Below are positions 1-11,095 of a stretch of DNA of 64,000 nt, piece after piece. The DNA is taken from NCBI GenBank assembly GCA_051294375.1, contig CM119267.1, positions 9,536,339-9,600,338 of the forward strand, read 5' to 3'. This stretch comes from Paraspadella gotoi (taxonomy: Eukaryota > Chaetognatha). The notes below the pieces were generated by a model. The model was not told the DNA's origin, did no database searches, and saw only the letters and a program-made list of their open reading frames with translations. The position numbers and the translations under genes were made by a program. Every line of letters starts with the position of its first letter. Position 1 is the first letter of the stretch.

Positions 1-124
1 AAGTTTGAAATTTTAGAAAGGTAGCATTTCAAAGGAAAGCAATGTTGAGCTGCTACTATTATAGTACTAATATAGTACTAATATATAGTACTAATATATT
101 TGGATAACGTATCCGAACTCCAAG

Positions 125-2105
125 GCGACGGCACCAACGACGGTCCTGCGTTAAAGCGCGCCGACGTGGGATTCGCCATGGGCATCGCTGGCACCGACGT
201 GGCTAAGGAGGCGTCCGACATCATCCTTACAGACGACAACTTCACCTCCATCGTCAAGGCCGTCATGTGGGGACGCAACGTGTACGACAGCGTGTCCAAG
301 TTCCTCGTCTTTCAGCTCACGGTCTGGGATCGAAGATTGAAGAGGGGGATAAAGAAGACTCTGGGAGAAGCGTTCCTTTCTTTTTTGTTTGGTCTTTTAT
401 ACGTCCTCCCTGAGACTCAATACACGTTTTTTTTTTTTCTTCTGCCTAACGTCCCTATTTTGCCCAAACTTACCGCTTCTCAGGTAAACGTGGTCGCCGT
501 GATCTGCGCCGCCCTCTGCGCCATTACCAAAGGCGACTGTCCATTGAAGCCGATTCAAATGCTGTGGGTTAACTTGATCATGGACACGTTGGCCTCGTTG
601 GCGCTCGCGACAGAATCTCCGACAGAGGCGCTGCTGATGCGGAAGCCGTACGGGCGGAACAAGCCTATCATCTCTAAGAACATGATGAAGGTGCGGGTCT
701 TGAGAAGTATTGTTAATTCTTAACTCCAAACATTAACTATTGACGCTATTTAAAGATAGTTATTGAATTTAAAAAAATGTTTGATCTTGCGCTGACTAGA
801 AAACCTAAATTTTTTTCGGGCCAATATTTCGAAGGTTAGCGTAAATAATGTATTGCATCAAAAAAGGGCACGAAGACGGAATAAACGGAATAAAGACGGA
901 ATAAAACTAACTAGATTTCCACGTTTTTCCAAATCTTTCGGCTCGTATTTTTGCGTTGACGGTATTTTCGCTACTTCGCCCCCCCCACAGTCCATCCTCG
1001 GCCACGCCGTCTACCAACTCTTGATCATCTTCCTCATCTTTTACGCCGGCCCCGTGATCTGGAACTTCGAGGCGGGTCATCACAAGCACATCACCACCCA
1101 CTACACCTTCTGCTACAACACCTTCGTCATGATGACCCTCTTCAACGAGATCAACGCGCGGAAGATCCACGGAGAGCGAAACGTCTTCGCCGGCTTCTTC
1201 CGCAATCCTCTCTTCGTCTGCATCTGGCTTTCCACTTTTGGTCTGCAAGTCGTCATCATCGAAGTGCCGAGTGAGTTTTAAATAGGGAGTGGCCCGGGGG
1301 GGGCGGAGTCTAAGCTGATCTTGCTCGTTTAAAGGTAAACCGAAAAAAACTGCATCGATGAAGATGATCTGGCAAAGATTTAATGGGAGTTTGATCGTTT
1401 CGCTAAATGTACATTAAAAGCAATATTGGCAACTGTCGGTAAAACTATCCGCAATACTCCTTTCACTTCGAAAAATATCCGTCACTTACCTCTCGATTGT
1501 CAGGCGTAAACTCGGTTTTCTTGTGCCAACGATTGGACGCGACGTTTTGGTCCTGGAGCCTCGTGTTCGGAGTGGGCGAGCTAGTCTGGCACCACGTGGT
1601 CATCACCATCCCGAATCGGATTATTTGTCAGGCGGACATACATTTGGTAATTAATTTCCCGGTGAAGCTCAATAGAGAGTGAATCGGAATCGAGCGATTG
1701 CTCAACTATCAACTAAATAAAGAGAATAGTGAGTTAGTTAGTTAGTTAGTTACCTACATGAAAAAACATTTCCGTTTTTAACCTAGCTTAACCTGGATAT
1801 TAAGTTAATCGTAGACGATTCAGTGGAAACTAAAAATAGTGGTTAAAATAATGTTTAAAATAATCCAAAAAATTGGCAAAATTGCCGCAACTGAGGACCG
1901 GTCTCACGTCGTTTTTAAAAAGCCTCCTACCACGACGCACATCGAGATGGCCAAGAGCATTCCGAACAGTCAGCCGCCGCCGGAACTCACGGATCCCGTG
2001 GTTATCTGGATCGCGGATTTTAAGGCCAAGAACATTGCCATCGGCGTCGTGGACAAATTCAAGCCATTGGAGGGATTCCGGGTGCGCAACTCTTCATCGG
2101 TTTAA
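125..2105 (+). CDS. Plasma-membrane Ca2+-transporting ATPase (PMCA, ATP2B family), 3' exons only
   Basis: P-type ATPase that exports Ca2+ across the plasma membrane; only the C-terminal third is in the window. Proposed exons: 125-321, 484-690, 991-1270, 1504-1646, and probably 1896-2105. The first four keep phase across GT-AG borders. Exon 1 has the hinge motif [11 protein letters not shown] and [21 protein letters not shown]. Exon 2 has [10 protein letters not shown], the M6 segment whose Asn and Asp bind Ca2+ in this family. Exon 3 has [24 protein letters not shown], exon 4 has the last membrane segment and VITIP. The last exon ([14 protein letters not shown]) resembles the calmodulin-binding tail (RIQTQIRVV.AF in vertebrates) but is diverged and ends early. 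Its acceptor and stop are uncertain; a one-base shift near 2080 would give a different end. Earlier exons lie left of the window. Identity is firm; the last exon is about 40% likely. Confidence 0.9.
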
Positions 2106-2205
2106 GGCCCGAAGATTATTAGGCGCTGAGGTCGTCTCTGCAACGAATGACTTCCGCAAACAGAAGAATGAGTTTTATTAGAATTGGTGCGTATTTTGGT
2201 AAAGA

Positions 2206-2211
2206 AATAAA
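2206..2211 (+). terminator. Candidate poly(A) signal of the calcium-pump gene
   Basis: AATAAA followed by a GT-rich run (gtgttgttt), about 100 bases after the proposed stop. This supports the last pump exon lying just upstream. Confidence 0.5.
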
Positions 2212-2701
2212 GTGTTGTTTACGGAATATAATGGTCAGAAAAAAAAATATGTGGTTTTATTTTTATTTAAGTATCAAATTAATAATTTTTTTACAGTTTT
2301 TCGGAAAAAAATTGTAGGCAGATGTCGTTCTGGCTGGCGATGATAAATGATTTAAAAACAAAAGTCCTTTTCAGATGAGACATAAACCAAATACAAATAC
2401 CATTCAACATAAATTATTAGATTTTTTACCCTCCAAAATCCAATCTTTTGCCGTCATAGACTAGAGGGACGTCACGGAATAGTTTTCGCTTAATATTTGG
2501 GGAGAAGGAATGAAACTTGGGAGCAACAAAAATCTGTTTGGAGCTAGAAACATTTTTTTTTAATATCTTCATAGTCCCAATGAGTTTGTGGGTTTGAAAG
2601 ACATGGAATTATGAATCGAATGCCATCTTTTTCGAATAAAATTTTCTCATTCGTGCCAAGGAAATACAGGGATTCGATTCTATCCAACCTATGGGTTTTA
2701 C

Positions 2702-3148
2702 ATGAAGCTTTTCAGTTATCCCACTCCTTTTCAGCGATTTTCATTTCCGGCCAAATTGTTTCGTCCGGGAATGATCGACGATTTTTTTTGTTATCTTCCC
2801 CGCATCCGCCTGCGACGCCGACGATCCGATGCGCCGCCGCCACCGCATCTGATGCCACAACCGCCGCTGCCCCCGGTGGCATCACGCGATGATAAGCCTT
2901 CTTTCGCGCCGGGATTCGTCTTCCGGATCGACCGGCGCCACGAATCGACTGTCTTCTCGTCGTTCGCTACTAGGAACTTTGGTCTCGTGGGTCTTCCCGG
3001 CCATTTGACCACCGAGGCTTTGGCCCATAGGGATTTCTTGGCCTTTATTTTTCCGGTTGGAAGGTTTAAGGGACCAGACATCAGGAGGAATATTTTGGAA
3101 TATCGCCCGGGGAGCGAAAAAAGGGAGTCGCGGCTTCCCTCCGTCTAG
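2702..3148 (+). other. Unassigned 148-codon open frame, coding status doubtful
   Basis: A GC-rich open frame in the 3' flank of the pump gene. The conceptual protein is basic and proline-rich in the middle (a PPPPHLMPQPPLPP stretch near residue 40) and has no domain I recognise. The inverted copy at 7.9-8.5 kb aligns with it in DNA but does not keep this frame: similarity in one frame (KLFLRPGM near residue 20) is soon lost. An overlapping minus-strand frame of 96 codons (3081-2791) is equally open, so neither strand is favoured. It may be spacer or UTR. Confidence 0.15.
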
Positions 3149-4260
3149 ATTCGACTCTTGGGGAAATTATATGACATAGGGTACAACCAATATATCATTT
3201 TTATATTATATATTTTTTATACATGTAGTTTTTCAGAGATTTCAAATGAAAAAACAATTCATATTGTGACTTGAAAAATAAACTCATTAAAAACATTTTT
3301 CTTAATTTTCCTTTTGGCAAGGAAAGACGAAAAACTATTTAATTTGAAATTTTAAAACATTTTGCTTTTCGAAATTCACGTAATTAAAATTATAAGTAAC
3401 TTACTTAGTAAGGAATGATTTTTATAAACCTTAAAAACTGTATATATTGTATTAAAAATGAGCTCTTATTACTATTTATTAGATACAGTATTTATGAACT
3501 ATATAATTCTCCGCACAATAGCGAGCCGCTACCGAAATCAGTCCCTTCGGTCTGGTCCCTTCGGCACTGAGCCGATTGCGTGCTCTCGCCGATGATGATG
3601 ATGACGATGATGAAGAAGAGGGAGATGAGACGGAGGATCTTTCGACGGGCTTCGCTGTAACCGCAGCAGCCTCAATCCTCATGGATGTTGAGGTATTTTC
3701 CGCGGGAGAGAAGGGGAAAGTAGGAAGAAGGAAGAACGACAGAGGGAGAGAGGGAGAGAGCGAGAGAGAGTAGAAGATGGGGAGAGAGTAAATGGGAACT
3801 TAAAAATATATTGATCAAAGTTTTTTTGGAAAAACAAAAGGAGACAGGGATATAAAGTAATATTGAAAATCTGGATTTATTTTGTAAGTTTTAACGGAGG
3901 AAAAAGATCAGATACGGATACTTAATTCTCAGAAAATCAAAGAAATAATGTTTAATGAAATGATTGGTACGGAAAACCAGAGCGAACGCAGTCGGAAGGA
4001 AGTTAGATAGAAAAATAAGAATAGAGCTTCGCTTGTGATTTCGACTTACGCTTTCCCGGGCAACGAAATCTCAGATCTTCAATGATTAGGAGGGGGGGGA
4101 GGAAAGTAGAGATCCGTTGCCCGATCTTCGATCCCGCCTCGCGTTTGAGGTGTGTCTCTCTCTTTATCTCTCTCTTTATCTTTATCATCATCTCTTCGCT
4201 TCTCTATTTTAGGTCCGTGGGTCGGGACATCTGCTCGAATGCTTTTCTTTTAATCTGTAT
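3149..4260. other. AT-rich spacer, no gene seen
   Basis: Mostly AT-rich sequence with a short (GAT)n run at 3592-3612 and a GA-rich run at 3735-3770. I see no exon with coherent splice borders. Confidence 0.5.
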
Positions 4261-4286
4261 GTCCAACTGTTTGTTTTATATTTCAT

Positions 4287-4948
4287 ATTTTATTTCTTTC
4301 TTTCTTTTTTAATTTTTTTCTTTCTTTCTTTCATTCATTCATTCTTTCATTCATTCATTATTTCTTTCTTTCTATTTTTCTTTCTTTCTTTCTTTCTTTT
4401 TTTATTTTTTTTCTTTCATTCATTCATTCATTCATTCATTCATTCATTCATTCATTAATTCATTCTTCATTCTAGGTCTTTCATTCTTTCATTATTATTT
4501 CTTTTCCTTTGTCATTATTTTTTCATTTTTCTTTCTTCTTTTTTTCTTTTTTCTTTCTATTATTCTTTCGTTTTTTCTTTTTTCTATTTTTTTCTTTCTT
4601 CCCTTTCATCATTTTTTTATTATTTTTTTCTTTTTTCTATTTTTTTTTTTTCTTTTTTTTTATTTTCTTTTTCATTATTTTTTTTCTTCTTTCTTTTTTT
4701 TTTTTTTTTTTTTCTTTTTTTTTTTTCATATTCTTTATTTCTTTCTTTTTTTCTTTCTTCTTTTCTTTTTTTCTTTTTCTTCATTCATTTCTTTTTTCTC
4801 TTCTTTTTTTTTCTTTTCTTTCTTTCTTTTTTTCTTTTCTTTCTTCTTTTCTTTTCTTTCTTTTCTTTCTTCTCTTTCTTTCTTCTTTCTTTCTTTCTTT
4901 CTTTTTTTCTTTTTTCTTTCTTTCTTCTTTCTTTCTTCTTTCTTTCTT
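4287..4948. repeat. Polypyrimidine low-complexity tract (TTTC/CATT)n
   Basis: About 660 bases of almost pure T and C on the + strand, with (CATT)n at roughly 4410-4460 and (CTTT)n elsewhere. Long open frames here translate to Phe/Ser/Leu strings on the + strand and Lys/Glu/Arg strings on the minus strand, and are not genes. A noisy purine-rich counterpart lies at 5430-6300 in the inverted arm. Confidence 0.9.
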
Positions 4949-5039
4949 GGTTTTGCCCGGGCCTCTCTGCTCAGGGGTTTGTTCTAGAGATAATTCTGCA
5001 AGATTCAAAGATGAGCTTGAAAGATCCTCGAAAGGCGTT

Positions 5040-5064
5040 NNNNNNNNNNNNNNNNNNNNNNNNN
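5040..5064. other. Assembly gap of 25 N
   Basis: Exactly 25 N between a polypyrimidine tract and a (CT)n run. The second gap in the window (50879-50903) is also exactly 25 N, so this is a placeholder length and not a measured size. Confidence 0.99.
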
Positions 5065-5379
5065 GCTCTATGCTCTCCGTCGTCTCTATCTCTCCTCTTC
5101 TCTTCTCTCTCTCTCTCTCTCCTCTCTCTCCTCTCTCTCTCTCTCTCTTCTCTCTCTAGCTTCGCAGTACGTAGGCTTCCCTTCATGCGAGCACTTTCAA
5201 ACGACCTCCTTTCTCGAGGAGTGGCTTTCAGAGTAACATCTTATGGGTGAAATTAGATCCATATTAAAGGCTACGATGGAAATTAATTCCATCGGGAAAT
5301 GACTGATGTTTAAAACTAACTAAAAAAAAACAATCTATTTCAACTGAGTTTTATCAGAATCTTGATAATTAAATAAATA

Positions 5380-8300
5380 TTATTAAAATGTGATCGAAGA
5401 ATGGTCGGGGAGGCTAGAGAAAAGAAAGATCAGACAAAAAAACATTTGACAGGACTTACTACCGCAAAACGAGACAGACGCTGGCCAACCAAAGGAAAAC
5501 AAAAAATGAAGCACAACGAAATAATAGGAGTAAAAAACACAGAGACGAAATAAAACTGAGCACCGAAAAGATAAGAAAAGAACAAAAAAAAAAGACAAGA
5601 AGAAAGAGAAAACAGCACAACCACGAACCAACACGAAAAAAACAATGAAGATAAGATAAGATGGTAGCAGTACGAAAGAAAGGAAAAAGGATCCAATGAA
5701 TACAGAGCACAAAGAAGAAAGAAAAAAAAAGAAAGAGAAGAGACAAAAGATAATAAAAAATATGCAAGTAAAAAGAAAAAGAAGAAAAAGATAAAAAAAA
5801 GAAAGAAAAGAAAAAAGAAAGGAAGTGAGGAGAAAGCGCATAGGAAAAAAGCACTGCGAGTGAAAATAAAAGAAAAAAATCGAAAAAAGACAAACAGTGG
5901 ACTGAAGGATTACCGAATGACGCCTGAAAAAAAAATGCATGACCAAAAGGAACAGATATGAAGTGCCGCACGAAAAACAAGGCACCAACGCGACGACCAC
6001 GGGAAACCGAAAGTGTCGCCCCATCGAAGCCAGAGGAGTGACAGCGACTGAACGCGGGAAGCCGGCATGATATTGATCCCATAGACAAGAATGAACTGAA
6101 ATGAAATGATAAATTGAATAAAACAAAACCAAAAGCAAAGACAAGAAAAACGATAATAAGCTATATAAAGTCCCAAATTAGTAGCCAAGAAGAGACACAA
6201 AAAAAATAAATGAGAAAGCTGAAATGAAGAGAAAGGATGAAAACAGGCGAACGAAATGAAATGCGAAAGAAAGAAAGAAAGAAAGAAAAAAAATTAAAAG
6301 AAAGAAAGAAATAAAATATGAAATACTAAAACAAACAGTTGACATACAGATTAAAAGAATAAAGCATTCGAGCAGATGTCACCGAACCCACGGACCTAAA
6401 ATAAGAGAAGCGAGAGTGATGATGATAAACTAAGCGAGAGGATAAGAGAGAGGACACACCTCACAACGCGCAAGGCGAGAGTCTAAAGAATCGGCAAACG
6501 GATCTCGTACATTTCAATCCATCCCTCTAATATTGGAAGACATGAGATTCTCGTGCCCGGGTACAGCGTAAGTCGAAATCACAAGAGCAGAGCTCTATTA
6601 TCGTATTTTTGGACTATCGTAGACTTCCTTCCGACGTGGTTCGCTGCTGGTTTCACGGTACACAATGCAAGTTTCATTAAGACATTATTTCTTTGATTTT
6701 CGAGATATGTAAGATATCCGATATCTGATCTTTTTCTACCTCTAAAACTGTACAAAATAAATCCAGATTTCAAATTACTTTAATATACCCTGTCTCCTAT
6801 TTGTTTTTTCCAAAAAACCACTTTGATCAATATTATTTTTAAGTTTCCCATTCTCTCTCCACTTCTCTCCCGTTGCCACAGATCTCATACTAACTCCCCT
6901 CTCTTAAACGCTCTCATCAGCATCTCTTCACCCAGCTGTCCCCGTTTATTCTTCACTGTCTTCCTACTAATGTACCCCTAATCTCTTAAACCGAACACCT
7001 ATCGGGAACTAACCTCAACGATTCCACTGCGGAAAATTAAGATGGCTCGTGCGGCACACAGCGGGAAGCCCCACCGTCGAAAAGAATCTCACGATCTCAT
7101 CTCCCTCTTCTTAACCCGATCATCGTCGATCATCATCATCGGCGAGAGCAACGCGAAAATATACGGGCTCCTGCCGACCGAGCTAGTGACCGGAGAGGAC
7201 CGGACTGGAGTCGGTATCGTAGCGGAGCACCTCGCTAGTTGCGGAGAGGATGGTACTATCAGTCTCAGTACCAATACGTGGTATATCAATAAATATGTAG
7301 ATAAGAAGCGTCGAATTCTTTCACTACTAAACTCTAACAGGTATTTGAAGCTTCAATAGAACATCGCCTACTAAAGTAAGTATACACTTATACCATTTTA
7401 TTACGTGACATGTTCGAACAAGCAACAAGTGATTTAATAATTTCACAAAATTTCTATACTTAGTTTATCGATCTTTCCTTGCCAAGGGAAAATAAAGAAA
7501 ATGTCTCTTGTAATGACTTCTCACAAGTGCCAATGAATGGAAATAAGATTTATTTCTCAATCCGTGAGAATATCTAATGTCTCGAAAAAACGATACATGT
7601 ATAGAAAAGTATATACTCATAAAAAATGAGTAAATACTCGTAGGTTGTACACCCATGTCATATAAATTCCCAACCGACCCGTCGAGATCGAGACGGAGGA
7701 GAATACAGCCGCGACTCGCCGGTTTTTTCTGATTCAAGGTGCGATACTCCAAGAATCTTCCTTCCTAAGGAATGTACTAGGTCCCTATATAAGCCTCTCA
7801 AACCGGAAAAATAAAAAAGGCCAAAGATATTCCCTATAGGGGGCCAAAGTCTTCGTCGGCCTCCAAACTGGAAACGGAGAAGAGACCCAACAAGGACCAA
7901 AAAGTTAGACCACACTTACGTGCGCAACGACAGAAGAAGACAGTCCAGAATTCGTTGGATACCGGTCGAAAATCCCGGCAAGGACGTGAAACCCATAACG
8001 GCTAGCCAGAAAGTAGGCGTAATACATTCCGCGCTTGAATTGGCCACCGGGCGGCAGCGGGCGGTTGTAGGCACCTCCACGCACCCCGGCGAGGGGCTTG
8101 CAACAGGGCTCGGCGGCCAGCCGCGCATCGGACTCCGCTAGGCCCGTCGCAGCGGACCACAATGCGGTGGAAAGGATAACACAAAAGAAACTCGCTGCGA
8201 CCATTCCCGGACGTAAAAACAACTTTGGCCGGATAATGAGAAAATCGCTGAAAGGAAGTGGCCCTAACTGGATACAAAGCTTCATGCTCACAAACCCATT

Positions 8301-10060
8301 AGGTCTGGTGACGAGAGATCGCAATCCCATCGTTACATTCCTGCCCTGGCCCCCGGGGTAGCCTCGATGCAACTCTTTGAAATCCGAAAAGATAGATCGG
8401 CATGTCAGAGCGATATCGTGTAATCTCCATGTCTGGCCCACCCAACAAGCTCTAAACAATCCATTGCGGACCAAATGCAAACAGCTAACTAAAAAAACTA
8501 AAATCGTCTAGACTGCCAGGTAACAGAGTTGTTTGTGTGTCTCCCCGACCTACCAAGTTTACAATTCCGTCTCCGCGAGGATAAAATGTAAGCGAAAGAC
8601 TATTCCGTTGAGAGCGTCCGCTTAGTCTGATGACGGGCAAAAGCAAATGAGTTGTCGTTGTATTGTTGCCTGATGCTAAGCCGTCACAAAACCAATCCTC
8701 CGCCAATATATTGTCTGTTGAATAAGGTATATGTACTCCTTCGTGTTGTATGTCTTTCAATCCTTTGCAATCAATTACTTTTGTTTTTAACAAGTCAAGT
8801 TTATTCATCGCCAGCCAGAAACACATATGGCCTACGAATTTTTGTCTCTACGCTAAACACCCTGGTAATAAAAATATCTCATATTTAATTTGCATACCTT
8901 AAATAACAAAGTAAAAGGCCACTCACTCTCTGTATTTTCGGGGCATGACCGAATACTCGATTTCCGCCGCTGAAAAACCAGACAGCACCGTGATCTCTCA
9001 TCTCTCGAAGGCCAACGGGTATTACGCAACACTGCCTTAACGCAAGACACACAATATCTCCTTCAATAAGAACTCATTTACTTTCGTGTGTCGGATCAGA
9101 GTTCATATCTCGGATACTGCAGAGACGACCACCAGCGAACCTAAAATATAATCTTCGGGCTCTATAAACCGATGAAGAGATGTCGCACCCGGAAATCCTC
9201 CCCAATGGTCTGAATTTGTCCACGACGCCGATGGCAATGTTACTATCTTGCCCTTTATCAGCCCAAAATCGCATACCAGGAATTATACCACCAAAACCCC
9301 CAAAAAATTGAGAAGGATAAATGGATCAAAGATGCGAAATTATGGGTAAAATCGTTCGTATTCAACCCGTTTCACACATGTTCATCGCTTGTGTCACTTG
9401 TTTCCGCGCTAGAAGAAAACTCTGTTACCTGGCTCTTCCGAATGTCGTTCCCTGTTCTCGGGTCCTGTGATCGGCTTCGTGGAGGTTTTCTATTAAACAG
9501 ACTATAACCGGATCTCTCAGTTAGTATGTTCGAACATCTTCGAATTTTTATTTTTTAAACATAATTTTAAATACGGCTCAAGAACTCAAATAAAGAAAAT
9601 CCTTTCATCCATTAGACTAATGGGCGAACATAATCGGCTCCGCTTTTCGGTAATCAACGACTATCAGAATTCCGAGTTGCAACTAAATCCAAACTAGTCT
9701 TCTGTCGTGAAAGGAAAACGTCAAAAATAAAACAATCCAATAAAATTTACTGCAAAAGAGTTTGACATAAAAGCGAAGGAATGACATAAATAAAAGTGTA
9801 ACATTTTAAAATTATTCAAATACAACGAATACACAACCTTGTTCAGGAATTTTAATATTCCTAATTAGTTTCACTACTCATTTGCATTCAAGTCACATTT
9901 TTAAAAAACGGTTCTAAATTAAATTATAGAAGTAATATTTGCAATTTTTTTGGATTTATTTAATTTTATTATAAACATATTTTGGTCCTAACTCATGCTA
10001 TTTTTTAAGGTATTCCTATTCTGATCGTCTACGAAATTTAATCGCTAACTATCAATGAGA
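5380..10060 (-). repeat. Arm 2 of the large inverted duplication, with an insertion
   Basis: Noisy inverted counterpart of 1760-5039. On its minus strand, near 9240-9190, it repeats the last pump exon ([13 protein letters not shown]) but then loses the frame. It is about 1.4 kb longer than arm 1. Roughly 640 bases of the difference are one block (9290-9925) that is absent from arm 1 and related to 15140-15790; it replaces the 1886-1985 segment. The rest is many small insertions. Either an old decayed duplication or unpolished long-read sequence at a contig end. No intact gene is seen. Confidence 0.75.
9290..9925 (-). mobile_element. Dispersed repeat, copy 1 (inverted relative to 15140-15790)
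   Basis: Its reverse complement matches 15140-15790 over most of its length, including GTGACTTGAATGCAAA, TTCGTTGTATTTGAATAATT and CTTTTATGTCAAACTCTTTT. It sits inside arm 2 where arm 1 has no counterpart, so it behaves like an insertion. I see no terminal inverted repeat and no coding capacity; the class is unknown. Confidence 0.6.
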
Positions 10061-10429
10061 ATCTTAAAGACTAGGAGATATGGAATATTATTTTCAACGG
10101 AAAATAGTCTCCTCTCAATGTAAACTACAAAATAGGGTAACAATCGAGAGAGAAGGAGCCAATCGCCCAATAGTTGAGCGAGAGGTTATCATTCTCCATT
10201 TTCGCTCTAGTTTTAATCTTTGCAGCTGTCGCCATCATAGTTGTTATTAAAATCATAGCCATTTACCATAGAAATTAAGATTAATATTTGTATTGAGATA
10301 AAATTATCTCACGTATGGTATATATCATATTAGTTCTTACTTTGCCAGGTAGTATAAAAATGTAGAAAATTATATGTATTATTTAATAAAATTATTTGTA
10401 TTATTTAAAACATTTCAGTTTGGGTAGCG

Positions 10430-11095
10430 TACTTTTATAACAATCTCGAATCTGTTTCGCTGTCTTTCCCTTTCCCGCCTCCCCACCCTCCCCCACCCCC
10501 TCCTCTCCCTGGTTACGAATCCCAAAATAACTCCTGGTCTTTCGATCCATAGAACAGTTTCGAGCTCGAAAAATCTCGGGGCCAGCGCTCCGAAACGCCG
10601 AGCGACCCAGGCGCACCATGCAGCCCGGTTAGAACGAAGGCCCTCTTCCTCTCCCTCCGCGGCTTCTCCTCCCCTCCCGCCATCTTCGTCCTCATCCTCT
10701 TCCTCCTCTCCCCTCCTCCTCCTCCTTTTTCCCCCGGCGGGCGGCGATCCTGCCTCATGAACCAGAGTCTTATTATTTTCTTTTTTTTCATTCTTCTCTT
10801 CTCGCCACCGTTTCGAGGGGGCGTCCAGTTTTTTTTTTTTATGGCCGAGACTACCGACGACTCGGACTTCCGGCGCCACAGCTTTCGCGTGACGACATAA
10901 ATTTGACGCCGTTCAGAATCGTCGTCGTTTTTGTCGTCGTCCCCCCCCCGGCTCCTCGTTGCCAGGACGACCGAAGCTGGAAAACCGCAGTCCTTTCTTC
11001 TGGTCAACTTTTAGCGAAGAAAAATTAAAGATTGGGAAAAATTCTAAGAAAATTAAAATTGTCGGAACTTTTGAGAGATTTTTTTTTGTTTCGCC
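10430..11095 (+). promoter_or_regulatory. GC-rich leader and promoter region of the zinc-finger gene
   Basis: A CpG-containing, GC-rich island in an AT-rich background, directly upstream of the first coding exon at 11096. It contains a GCCATCTT motif near 10680 (resembles the YY1 site) and C-rich runs. Open frames on its minus strand (such as 10879-10415) are Glu/Arg-rich products of the base composition. No clear TATA box. A transcription start is likely here but not located. Confidence 0.4.
10841..10900 (+). CDS. Possible upstream open frame, 19 codons
   Basis: ATGGCC in a fair start context opens a 19-residue peptide (MAETTDDSDFRRHSFRVTT) that ends in TAA about 195 bases before the zinc-finger ATG. 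If transcribed in the leader it could act as a translation-damping uORF. It could also be chance; no conservation data are available. Confidence 0.2.
   Translation: MAETTDDSDFRRHSFRVTT

Larger units (their letters stand above)
1760..5039 (+). repeat. Arm 1 of a large imperfect inverted duplication
   Basis: This segment reappears, inverted and noisy, at about 5380-10060. Anchors I read by eye: 1800-1885 with 10045-9935; 2020-2130 with 9255-9140; 2312-2345 with 8830-8800; 2750-2775 with 8225-8200; 3140-3180 with 7700-7655; 3575-3640 with 7160-7085; 3780-4060 with 6840-6550. The two arms differ by many small indels. The arm contains the last pump exon and its 3' flank and stops at the 25-N gap. 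Boundaries are good to about 50 bases. Confidence 0.8.

Noticed and set aside
4509-5159. 216-codon open frame on the + strand
   Set aside because: It translates a polypyrimidine tract into Phe/Ser/Leu strings and runs across the N gap; not a protein.
5383-6144. 253-codon minus-strand frame rich in Phe, Leu and Ser, looking like a multipass membrane protein
   Set aside because: It is the noisy reverse of the 4.3-4.95 kb pyrimidine tract; hydrophobicity comes from T-rich codons.
10415-10879. 154-codon minus-strand frame upstream of the zinc-finger gene
   Set aside because: Glu/Arg composition comes from C/T-rich promoter DNA on the other strand; three overlapping frames are equally open.
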